A stretch of DNA of 64,000 bases from Anaerostipes sp. Lineage in GTDB: Bacteria; Bacillota; Clostridia; Lachnospirales; Lachnospiraceae. The stretch lies in the NCBI GenBank assembly GCA_028704435.1, contig JAQWFL010000001.1:186001-250000 (forward strand). Direction: 5' to 3'. Both the position numbers and the translations under genes were made by a program. A model generated the notes under the pieces. That model was not told the origin of the DNA. It saw nothing but the letters and a program-made list of their open reading frames with translations, and made no database searches. Shown piece after piece: positions 1-7,273 of this stretch; position 1 is the first letter of the stretch; every line of letters starts with the position of its first letter.

Positions 1-1
1 A

Positions 2-97
2 GTAAAGGGTGCAGCTGGGCAGGCCGTTCAGAATATGAATCTTATGTTTGGAGAAAAGGAAAGCGAAGGGCTTGAATTAGTACCAATGTTCCCATAG
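2..97 (+). CDS. argC: N-acetyl-gamma-glutamyl-phosphate reductase, C-terminal end (partial)
   Basis: The window opens inside a reading frame whose last 31 residues are visible. They include the [15 protein letters not shown] segment typical of the ArgC C-terminus, and the frame ends at a TAG at 95-97. ArgC reduces N-acetylglutamyl phosphate to the semialdehyde in arginine synthesis. argJ starts 23 bases downstream, and the order argC-argJ-argB-argD is the usual Firmicute arginine operon, which supports the call. The start of the gene and its catalytic domain lie outside the window. Confidence 0.9.
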   Translation, partial: VKGAAGQAVQNMNLMFGEKESEGLELVPMFP

Positions 98-120
98 AAG
101 TTGGCAGAAAGGATATTTAT

Positions 121-1347
121 ATGAAGATAATTGACGGAGGAGTGACCGCTCCTAAGGGATTTCTTGCTGCAGGATTAAGAGCAGGAATTAAACAAGGCAA
201 GACAAATAAAGATATGGCGATGATATATAGTGAAGCACCTGCCACTCTTGCAGGAACCTTTACAAGAAATATTGTAAAGGCAGCCCCAGTACTGTGGGGA
301 CAAAAACTTATAGAAGAACAAGAAACAGTGAAAGCTGTTGTTGTAAATACTGGAATTGCCAATGCATGTACTGGAGAAGTAGGATATGCAAATGTTATTA
401 AAGAAACAGAGCTTGTTGCAAAGGAATTTGCTATTGAGCCAGAAGAAGTTGCGGTTGGGTCAACGGGTGTCATTGGACAGCAGTTACCTATGGATATTAT
501 TGAAAAAGGAATTAAGATGCTAGCTTCTCACTTAAAGCATGACAGAGCAAGTAGTGAGGATGCAGCGTGGGCTATTTTAACTACAGATACCAAACCAAAA
601 GAGATTGCAGTTACATGTGACATTGATGGGAAAGAAATAACATTAGGTGGTATTTGCAAAGGTTCTGGGATGATTCATCCCAATATGGGAACTATGCTTG
701 GATTTATCACAACTGATGCAAAGATTTCAAAAGAGGTATTGCTGGAAATGCAAAGAGAAGCTATTGAAGATACATTTAATATGATATCAGTAGATGGAGA
801 TACCTCTACCAATGACACAGTATTTGTTTTGGCAAATGGAGTGGCTGACAATAAAGCGATTGAAAAAGGAACCAAGGATTATGAAGTGTTTCAAGAGGCT
901 TTAGTCTATATTAATCAAGAATTGGCAAAGAAGATTGCAGGAGATGGAGAAGGATGTACAAAGTTATTTGAAGTTTCTGTGGTTGGGGCAAATTCAAAAG
1001 AAGATGCAAAGATATTAGCAAAGTCTGTTGCAACATCAAGTCTTACAAAGGCTGCGATGTATGGAAAAGATGCTAACTGGGGACGGATTCTTTGTGCACT
1101 TGGGTATTCTGGAGTTGTGTTTGATCCATTGAAGGTAGATATTTCGTTTGAGAGTATCTATGGATGTCTTGAGATTGTAAAGGATGGAGTAGCAACGGAT
1201 TATTCTGAAGAAGAAGCAACAAAGATTTTATCGGAAGAAAAAGTAATTGCAAATATTAATATACATGAAGGTGATGGTGCTGCAAAAGCATGGGGGTGTG
1301 ATTTAACCCACGAATATGTTTCAATTAACGCAGATTATCGTTCGTAA
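121..1347 (+). CDS. argJ: bifunctional ornithine acetyltransferase / N-acetylglutamate synthase
   Basis: The product is 408 residues, normal for ArgJ. This enzyme moves the acetyl group from N-acetylornithine to glutamate and so recycles acetyl in the linear-cyclic arginine pathway. The self-cleavage region is visible as KGSGMIHPNMGTML, with the expected nucleophile Thr at about residue 191. The residue before it is Gly, whereas many homologues have Ala. The C-terminal half contains the AAMYGKDANWGRI segment typical of the family. It is cytosolic and lies between argC and argB in the same direction. Whether it also makes N-acetylglutamate from acetyl-CoA cannot be told from sequence. Confidence 0.96.
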   Translation: MKIIDGGVTAPKGFLAAGLRAGIKQGKTNKDMAMIYSEAPATLAGTFTRNIVKAAPVLWGQKLIEEQETVKAVVVNTGIANACTGEVGYANVIKETELVAKEFAIEPEEVAVGSTGVIGQQLPMDIIEKGIKMLASHLKHDRASSEDAAWAILTTDTKPKEIAVTCDIDGKEITLGGICKGSGMIHPNMGTMLGFITTDAKISKEVLLEMQREAIEDTFNMISVDGDTSTNDTVFVLANGVADNKAIEKGTKDYEVFQEALVYINQELAKKIAGDGEGCTKLFEVSVVGANSKEDAKILAKSVATSSLTKAAMYGKDANWGRILCALGYSGVVFDPLKVDISFESIYGCLEIVKDGVATDYSEEEATKILSEEKVIANINIHEGDGAAKAWGCDLTHEYVSINADYRS

Positions 1348-1376
1348 ATGTTTAGAAGGAGAAGGGAAGAATTTAT

Positions 1377-2261
1377 ATGGATATGAGTCATTTAGATCAA
1401 GAAATGTTAAAAGCACAGACACTGATAGAGGCGTTACCATTTATTCGCCGATTCAATGGAAGTTACGTTGTTGTTAAGTATGGTGGAAGTGCCATGTTAG
1501 ATGAAGAATTAAAATATAGTGTAATTAAAGATGTTGCGTTGTTAAAATTAATAGGATTAAAGCCTATTATTGTACATGGTGGTGGAAAAGAAATCAGTAA
1601 ATGGGTCAAAATGTCCGGAAATGAACCAGAATTCTATAACGGACTACGAATTACAGATAAAGAAACCATGGAAATTGCAGAGATGGTTCTATTTAAAGTA
1701 AATCAAAGTCTTGTTGCAATGATGGGACAAAATGGAATTAAGGCAGTTGGATTAAGTGGTAAAGATGCAGAGATGATTCGTGTTAAGAAAAAGATTGTTG
1801 ACGGAAAAGATATTGGATATGTTGGAGACATTACGGAAGTAAAAACAGAACTAATGGAAGCCTTAATTGAAGATGATTTTGTACCAGTTATTTCACCCAT
1901 TGGACTAGGAGAAAATAATGAAGGATACAATATTAATGCAGATGATACTGCATGTGCAATTGCCACAGCATTAAATGCAGAGAAACTTGTATTTTTAACA
2001 GATATTGAAGGTGTATTTTTCGATCCAACAGATAAGACAACTTTAATTCCTGAGATGGATTTAAGACAAGCACACGAATTTATTGATAATGGAGTTGTAG
2101 GTGGAGGAATGCTTCCAAAACTTACCAACTGTATTAAGGCCATTGAAAATGGTGTTGCTAGAGTGCATATTTTAGATGGACGAGTAGAACATTGTTTATT
2201 ACTTGAGTTCTTTACGGAAAAGGGTGTTGGAACAGCTATTTTAAAAGAACCATTATTTTAA
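1377..2261 (+). CDS. argB: acetylglutamate kinase
   Basis: A 294-residue amino acid kinase family protein that phosphorylates N-acetylglutamate. The ATP-phosphate-binding signatures VVKYGGSAM (near residue 32) and VHGGGKEI (near residue 67) are present, as are the later [10 protein letters not shown] and GGGMLPKL motifs. The ATG at 1377 has a GGGAAG stretch seven bases upstream. A stronger AAGGAG lies further away, so the start is probable but not certain. It follows argJ by 29 bases and precedes argD by 11 bases. Feedback inhibition by arginine is known for homologues with an N-terminal helix like the one seen here. That this enzyme is inhibited is inference. Confidence 0.96.
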   Translation: MDMSHLDQEMLKAQTLIEALPFIRRFNGSYVVVKYGGSAMLDEELKYSVIKDVALLKLIGLKPIIVHGGGKEISKWVKMSGNEPEFYNGLRITDKETMEIAEMVLFKVNQSLVAMMGQNGIKAVGLSGKDAEMIRVKKKIVDGKDIGYVGDITEVKTELMEALIEDDFVPVISPIGLGENNEGYNINADDTACAIATALNAEKLVFLTDIEGVFFDPTDKTTLIPEMDLRQAHEFIDNGVVGGGMLPKLTNCIKAIENGVARVHILDGRVEHCLLLEFFTEKGVGTAILKEPLF

Positions 2262-2272
2262 GGAGAATTTTC

Positions 2273-3457
2273 ATGAATCAATATATTAACGACGGAGAAA
2301 AATACATTTTAAAAACTTACAACCGTTTTCCAGTGGTATTAGACCATGGAGAAGGTGTGTATCTATATGATGTAAATAATAAAAAATATTTAGATTTTGC
2401 TGCTGGAATTGCAGTGTTTGCATTAGGCTATGGTAACAAAGATTACAATAATGCTTTAAAAGCACAGATTGATAAACTAATTCATACTTCTAATCTATAT
2501 TACAATGTACCTGCCATTGAAGCAGCGAAAAAGGTTGTAGAAGTAACAGGAATGGAAAAAGTGTTTTTTACCAATAGTGGAACAGAAGCTATTGAAGGTG
2601 CTTTAAAGGTTGCAAGAAAGTATGCATACTTAAAAGACAACACAAAAGATTATGAATTTATTGCTATGAGACATTCTTTCCATGGAAGAAGCCAAGGTGC
2701 ATTATCTGTCACTGGAAATGAAAAATATCAAGAAGGGTTTGTACCAAAAGAATTTTCAGCTGTATTTGCTGATTTTAATGATATCGAAGATATCAAATCT
2801 AAGATTACAGATAAAACTTGTGGAGTGATTTGTGAAGTTGTTCAAGGTGAAGGTGGAATCTTCCCAGCGAATCCTGCATTTTTAAAGGAATTAAGAGCAG
2901 TATGTGATGAACATGATATTTTATTGATTTTTGACGAAATCCAGTGTGGTATGGGTCGCTGTGGAGCTATGTTTGCTCATGAACTGTATGGAGTAAAACC
3001 AGATGTATTAACTATGGCAAAAGCATTGGGATGCGGAGTGCCTGTGGGTGCATTTGCAGTAAATAAAAAGGCAGATGGAGTTTTGGTTCCTGGAGATCAT
3101 GGTACAACTTATGGTGGAAATCCATTTGCTTGTGCAGCAATTAATGAAGTGTTCCGTCAATTTGAAGAAAAGGACCTTCTTGTACATGTAAATGAAGTTG
3201 GTGATTATCTGTATCAAAAACTAGAAGAGTTGACACAAAAGTATGATTTCATTGAGGCACATCGAGGCATTGGATTAATGCAGGGCTTACAATTTAGTGC
3301 AGAGAAGCCAGTGGGAGAAATCGTAAATAAAGCATTGGAAAAGGGCTTAATTATTATTTCCGCAGGAAATAATGTGTTGAGATTTGTACCTCCTCTTGTG
3401 ATTGAAAAAGAACATGTAGATCAGATGATTTCAATTTTAGAAAAAGCATTTGCATAG
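2273..3457 (+). CDS. argD: acetylornithine aminotransferase
   Basis: A 394-residue class III PLP aminotransferase that converts N-acetylglutamate semialdehyde to N-acetylornithine. Visible family motifs are FFTNSGTEAIEGALK near residue 97, the substrate-side FDEIQCGMGRCG, and the PLP lysine at about residue 250 in MAKALGCGVPVGA. A GGAGA ribosome site lies six bases before the ATG. It is the last gene of the argCJBD cluster. Some ArgD proteins also act on succinyl-diaminopimelate (DapC role), which sequence alone cannot exclude. Confidence 0.95.
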   Translation: MNQYINDGEKYILKTYNRFPVVLDHGEGVYLYDVNNKKYLDFAAGIAVFALGYGNKDYNNALKAQIDKLIHTSNLYYNVPAIEAAKKVVEVTGMEKVFFTNSGTEAIEGALKVARKYAYLKDNTKDYEFIAMRHSFHGRSQGALSVTGNEKYQEGFVPKEFSAVFADFNDIEDIKSKITDKTCGVICEVVQGEGGIFPANPAFLKELRAVCDEHDILLIFDEIQCGMGRCGAMFAHELYGVKPDVLTMAKALGCGVPVGAFAVNKKADGVLVPGDHGTTYGGNPFACAAINEVFRQFEEKDLLVHVNEVGDYLYQKLEELTQKYDFIEAHRGIGLMQGLQFSAEKPVGEIVNKALEKGLIIISAGNNVLRFVPPLVIEKEHVDQMISILEKAFA

Positions 3458-3471
3458 AACATGAATATTAG

Positions 3472-3521
3472 AAAACCTTCAAGGATAGAATATAAATAAT
3501 ATATTTATTTTTGGAGGTTTT
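3472..3521 (+). terminator. possible hairpin after argD whose 3' arm contains the next gene's ribosome site
   Basis: AAAACCTTC (3472-3480) can pair with GGAGGTTTT (3513-3521) with one G-U pair, across a long AU-rich loop, and a short T run follows. The 3' arm contains the GGAGG that serves the gene starting at 3524. It could be a weak terminator, a translational control hairpin, or chance pairing in AT-rich DNA. Confidence 0.3.
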
Positions 3522-3523
3522 TT

Positions 3524-3961
3524 ATGTTTGGATTTTTAATTGCATTATTATCTGGAGCCCTTATGAGTATACAGGGCGTATTCAATTCTGAAGTGACAAA
3601 ACAGGCAAGTTTATGGACAACAAGTGCATTTGTACAGGGAACTGGGTTTATTGCATGCATAGTTATTTGGTTTTTTGTAGAGAGAGAACATGGTTTTATG
3701 AACTTATTAAAAGTCGAGCCAAAATACTTACTTCTTGGTGGAATTATGGGTGCTGGAATTACATATACAGTAATTCGGAGTATTGGTAGTCTTGGACCTG
3801 CAAAATCAGCAATGATCATTGTGGCAGCTCAGGTTATTGTGTCTTATTTAATTGAACTATTTGGCCTTTTTGGTATTGAAAAAAGCCAATTTCAATGGAC
3901 AAAATTGTTAGGAGTTGTTTTATTTATTTGTGGTATTTTAATTTTTAAATGGAAATCATAA
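3524..3961 (+). CDS. DMT superfamily membrane protein, YdcZ (DUF606) type
   Basis: A 145-residue hydrophobic protein with four or five predicted membrane segments. The layout is that of the short YdcZ/DUF606 branch of the drug/metabolite transporter superfamily, with an N-terminal helix containing the small-residue SGALMSIQGVFN segment, and later GGIMGAGITYTVI and GPAKSAMIIVAAQV. Such half-size transporters usually work as dimers. The substrate is unknown. A GGAGG ribosome site sits immediately upstream. It follows argD by 66 bases and may or may not be transcribed with the arg genes. Confidence 0.75.
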   Translation: MFGFLIALLSGALMSIQGVFNSEVTKQASLWTTSAFVQGTGFIACIVIWFFVEREHGFMNLLKVEPKYLLLGGIMGAGITYTVIRSIGSLGPAKSAMIIVAAQVIVSYLIELFGLFGIEKSQFQWTKLLGVVLFICGILIFKWKS

Positions 3962-3967
3962 AATGAC

Positions 3968-3996
3968 TTGTAGAATAATTTGTAATTAGGTATAAT
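3968..3996 (+). promoter_or_regulatory. putative sigma-A promoter before the comEA-like operon
   Basis: TTGTAG (3968-3973), then a 17-base spacer, then a perfect TATAAT (3991-3996). It lies 50 bases before the TTG start of the ComEA-like gene. The -35 is weak (three of six), so the -10 carries most of the support. Confidence 0.5.
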
Positions 3997-4045
3997 AAAA
4001 AGTAGAATTGTGTGGTTCTTTGTATTTTTATAGGAGGATACTATA

Positions 4046-4606
4046 TTGTACAAAGAATTAAAGTATTATTTGATAGTTTTTCTGCTTATTTGTGGAGTTT
4101 TTACTGGTTGTTCTAATCATGGAACTGTTGCGATTCAAAATAGCAGCCAGAAGAAGGAGACAACTAATACAAAGAAGACAAGAAGAATTGTTGTCTTTGT
4201 GTGTGGACAGGTTAAGAAACCAGGAGTATATGAATTCGATTCAGACGAGCGGATTGTTGCTGCCATAAAAGCAGCAGGAGGACTTACAAAGAAAGCTGCC
4301 GTTGAGAGTGTGAATCAAGCAGAAGAGATGAAAGACGGCCAACAGATTTATATTCCATCAGTATCTCATAAGAAGAATGCTAAAGGTGATCAAACTCCAC
4401 AAGGTACAGATTCTGGGAAAGTGAACATTAATTCTGCATCGAAAGAAGAACTTATGACACTGACTGGAATTGGAGCAGCAAAGGCAGAAGACATTCTTTC
4501 TTATCGACAGGAAAAGGGAAGTTTTCAAAAGATTCAGGATATTATGAAGATTCAAGGAATTAAAGAAGGCGTTTATAACAAGATCAAGGACAAGATAACA
4601 GTTTGA
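4046..4606 (+). CDS. ComEA-like lipoprotein: SLBB plus helix-hairpin-helix DNA-binding protein
   Basis: A 186-residue protein starting at TTG, chosen because AGGAGG (4032-4037) is nine bases upstream. The N-terminus is a lipoprotein signal ending in the lipobox LLICGVFTGC. A SLBB-type domain follows (about 48-112, with VFVCGQVKKPGVYEF). Two tandem helix-hairpin-helix motifs are at the C-terminus (about 125-186, with KVNINSASKEELMTLTGIG). This is the architecture of ComEA, the surface receptor that binds double-stranded DNA for uptake. ComEC is encoded 2.7 kb downstream in the same direction. ComEA of Bacillus has an anchor helix. A lipobox anchor here is a modest variation. Confidence 0.82.
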   Translation: MYKELKYYLIVFLLICGVFTGCSNHGTVAIQNSSQKKETTNTKKTRRIVVFVCGQVKKPGVYEFDSDERIVAAIKAAGGLTKKAAVESVNQAEEMKDGQQIYIPSVSHKKNAKGDQTPQGTDSGKVNINSASKEELMTLTGIGAAKAEDILSYRQEKGSFQKIQDIMKIQGIKEGVYNKIKDKITV

Positions 4607-4621
4607 TATAGAGGTGTAAAT

Positions 4622-5308
4622 ATGAAAAAGGTGCTAGTAGTAGATGATGAAAAACTAATTGTAAAGGGCATTAAGTTTAGCCTTGTACAAGAGGATATGG
4701 AGGTTGATTGTGCATATGACGGACAGGAAGCTTTAGATAAGGCGAAGGAGAACAAGTATGATATTATTCTGCTTGATGTTATGTTGCCAAAGCTAACTGG
4801 GTTTGAGGTGTGTCAGGCAATTAGAGAATTTTCCAATGTTCCAATTATTATGTTGACAGCAAAGGGAGATGACATGGATAAGATTCTTGGACTTGATTAT
4901 GGAGCAGATGATTATATGACAAAGCCATTTAATATATTAGAATTAAAGGCTAGAATTAAAGCAATTACAAGAAGAAGTATGTCTCATGATCCTATAAGTG
5001 AACAGCCTAAGAAGGTTGAAGCAAGAGGGCTTGAGATTGATTGTGAAAGCAGAAGAGTACACATTCATGGAAAAGAAGTGAATTTAACGGCAAAGGAATT
5101 TGACTTATTAGAACTTCTAGTATTTCATCCAAACAAAGTGTATTCAAGAGAAGATTTGCTCAATACTGTTTGGGGCTATGATTATCCGGGAGATGCAAGA
5201 ACTGTAGATGTTCATATTAGACGTCTTCGTGAGAAGATTGAAGTGAATCCAGGGGTTCCTGATTATGTACATACAAAGTGGGGGGTTGGTTACTATTTTC
5301 AATCATAA
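4622..5308 (+). CDS. OmpR/PhoB-family response regulator
   Basis: 228 residues. The receiver domain (1-120) has the acidic pair D8-D9, phosphoacceptor Asp52 in ILLDVMLPK, and the conserved Lys in TKPF. A winged-helix DNA-binding domain follows (about 130-228, with EFDLLELLVFHPNKV and DARTVDVHIRRLREKI). It is a cytosolic transcription factor activated by phosphorylation. The histidine kinase gene overlaps its 3' end, so the two form a cognate pair. Targets cannot be told from sequence. It begins 15 bases after the ComEA-like gene. Confidence 0.95.
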   Translation: MKKVLVVDDEKLIVKGIKFSLVQEDMEVDCAYDGQEALDKAKENKYDIILLDVMLPKLTGFEVCQAIREFSNVPIIMLTAKGDDMDKILGLDYGADDYMTKPFNILELKARIKAITRRSMSHDPISEQPKKVEARGLEIDCESRRVHIHGKEVNLTAKEFDLLELLVFHPNKVYSREDLLNTVWGYDYPGDARTVDVHIRRLREKIEVNPGVPDYVHTKWGVGYYFQS

Positions 5309-6758
5309 GAAAGGTAAATTCGACTATCTTCGGAGTATGCAATTTATCGTTTTTATTACAGTTGCCACAGTATCTATTTTTTTAGTATTTCTATTTAGTA
5401 AACTATTGAATGATACATACAATGAAAAGGCAATTGACCAGAAGGTTGAAAGTGTGGAAAGTCAGTGTGGCTGGCTTGCAAATCAAGTAGTTGGAGTTAA
5501 TTTTCTTATAGATGATAGCTCCAACTCTATTTCTACCCAAACCAATGAACTTGCAGCTAGTTTGAAGGGTCGTATTATCATTATCAAAAGCAATTATAAA
5601 ATTATAAAAGATACTACAACCGATTTTCAGGATAAGTTTTTTATCTCTGAGAGTTTGTCCCAGGTGATGAATGGGGAAAAGAAACATATGGTTACTACAA
5701 AGGGTGAGAACATGGAAATCATGATTCCCATCAAAAGTTCTAACAAAAAAGATTCAAGGATTCTAGGAGCTGTGATTGCTACAGTTTCTTTAAAGGATAT
5801 GAATCAGGTTTCCAGGAATTTGACCATTCGAAGAAATATGCTGTTAGTTGCTTTTATGATTTGTGGTATATCGTTTGCCCTTGTCTTAAGCTATATGATA
5901 ACCAAGGACTTTGGAAAGATTAAAAAAGATCTTGATTTTATTGCAGCCGGACATGAGGATGAACAAATCAGGAATGTTGCATTTACGGAAGTGAATGATT
6001 TGGTGACTTTGTTCAACGAAATTTTGGCTAAGTCCCAGGTGCTTGAAAGTTCCAGACAAGAATTTGTTTCCAATGTATCTCATGAACTTAAGACACCTAT
6101 GACTTCCATGAAGGTTTTGGCAGATTCTTTATTACAGCAGGGGGATCAAGTGCCGGCGGAATTATATCGAGAGTTTATGGGTGACATGGTTAAGGAAATT
6201 GATCGTGAGAACGTAATTATATCTGATTTACTATCTTTAGTAAAACTTGATAAAAAGGCTGCAAAGCTGGAGATTACAAATATTAATATTAATGAGCTTT
6301 TAGAAGTTATTATGAAACGATTAAAGCCAATTGCAGAGCAGAGGAATATTGAATTGATATTGGAGTCATTTCGACCAGTTTCTGCAGATATTGATGAAGT
6401 GAAGCTTACTCTTGCATTATCCAATTTAATTGAGAACGGAATTAAGTATAATCAGGATAACGGATGGGTACGAGTTTCTTTAAATGCAGATCATAAATTC
6501 TTATATATTAAGGTTGCTGATTCTGGAGTTGGAATTCCAGAAGATTGTCAGGATCAAGTATTTGAACGATTTTACCGTGTAGATAAAGCAAGATCTAGAG
6601 ATACTGGTGGAACTGGTCTTGGACTTGCAATTACGAAAAACTGTATTTTACTTCATAATGGAGAAATCAAGATATACAGTAAGCTTGGAGAAGGAACTAC
6701 ATTTACAGTCAGAATTCCTTTGAAGTATCAGGTGCAGGGAGGAAGTAATGATAAGTAG
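5286..6758 (+). CDS. sensor histidine kinase, two membrane segments with extracytoplasmic sensor
   Basis: From TTG at 5286 the product is 490 residues. An in-frame ATG at 5265 lies deeper in the regulator gene and has no good ribosome site, whereas GTGGGGGG precedes 5286. Membrane helix 1 is near residues 17-40, then about 140 extracytoplasmic residues, then helix 2 near 180-200. A HAMP-like linker follows, then the phosphoacceptor His at about residue 266 in NVSHELKTPM, then an ATPase domain with NLIENGIKYN, DSGVGIPE and GTGLGL. It overlaps the response regulator by 23 bases. The signal sensed is unknown. The next gene encodes a GerMN lipoprotein, which could be an accessory sensor or a target. 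Confidence 0.93.
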   Translation: MVTIFNHKKGKFDYLRSMQFIVFITVATVSIFLVFLFSKLLNDTYNEKAIDQKVESVESQCGWLANQVVGVNFLIDDSSNSISTQTNELAASLKGRIIIIKSNYKIIKDTTTDFQDKFFISESLSQVMNGEKKHMVTTKGENMEIMIPIKSSNKKDSRILGAVIATVSLKDMNQVSRNLTIRRNMLLVAFMICGISFALVLSYMITKDFGKIKKDLDFIAAGHEDEQIRNVAFTEVNDLVTLFNEILAKSQVLESSRQEFVSNVSHELKTPMTSMKVLADSLLQQGDQVPAELYREFMGDMVKEIDRENVIISDLLSLVKLDKKAAKLEITNININELLEVIMKRLKPIAEQRNIELILESFRPVSADIDEVKLTLALSNLIENGIKYNQDNGWVRVSLNADHKFLYIKVADSGVGIPEDCQDQVFERFYRVDKARSRDTGGTGLGLAITKNCILLHNGEIKIYSKLGEGTTFTVRIPLKYQVQGGSNDK

Positions 6759-7269
6759 AATGAGATGGATTCTTTTATGTTTTCTTGCTGTGATATTGGT
6801 TTTCAATGCTACAGCTTGTAGCAAGAAAAAAACATTAAAGAAGGAAACAGGCACAGGAATTTATTATACAAACGAAAAGTATATAAAGTTAATTCATGTA
6901 AACAAAAAGCTGGATGTCAAAGAGAATGGACAATTAGGGGCAGAAGAATTACTTGATGATATGAGAAAAGTCAATAAAAAGAGTAATTACAGAAGTGCAA
7001 TCCCTGATAAAGTGGTTGTAAATAGTGTTACTGTTTTAAACAATGTAGCAAGCGTTGACTTTTCCACTGGATATAAGAAGATATCTAACAACCAGGATTT
7101 GATATGTCGTGCTGCCATTGTATATACCTTGACTCAGCTAAAAGCAATTAATTATGTAGAATTTTCAATTTCAGGACAGTCTATGTTGGATACAGATGGA
7201 AAGGCATATGGGGCATTAAACAACGATAGTTTTGTATTTGGAAATTTACCAGTTGATTTGGAGAATTAA
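6748..7269 (+). CDS. GerMN-domain lipoprotein
   Basis: 173 residues with a lipoprotein signal ending LVFNATAC (lipobox Cys near residue 24), then one GerMN-type domain (about 40-170, with VTVLNNVASVDFS and AAIVYTLTQLKAINYVEFSI). GerMN domains occur in spore-germination and envelope proteins and are thought to bind partners or polysaccharide. It overlaps the kinase gene by 11 bases and is followed four bases later by comEC, so it is clearly in this operon. By analogy with LpqB-type GerMN lipoproteins that act with two-component systems, a role in modulating the kinase is possible. That is inference. Confidence 0.8.
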   Translation: MISRMRWILLCFLAVILVFNATACSKKKTLKKETGTGIYYTNEKYIKLIHVNKKLDVKENGQLGAEELLDDMRKVNKKSNYRSAIPDKVVVNSVTVLNNVASVDFSTGYKKISNNQDLICRAAIVYTLTQLKAINYVEFSISGQSMLDTDGKAYGALNNDSFVFGNLPVDLEN

Positions 7270-7273
7270 ATAA

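Noticed and set aside
3008-3217. Small minus-strand frame inside argD
   Set aside because: It is fully inside a conserved aminotransferase gene and has low-complexity, Cys/Ile-rich shadow sequence.
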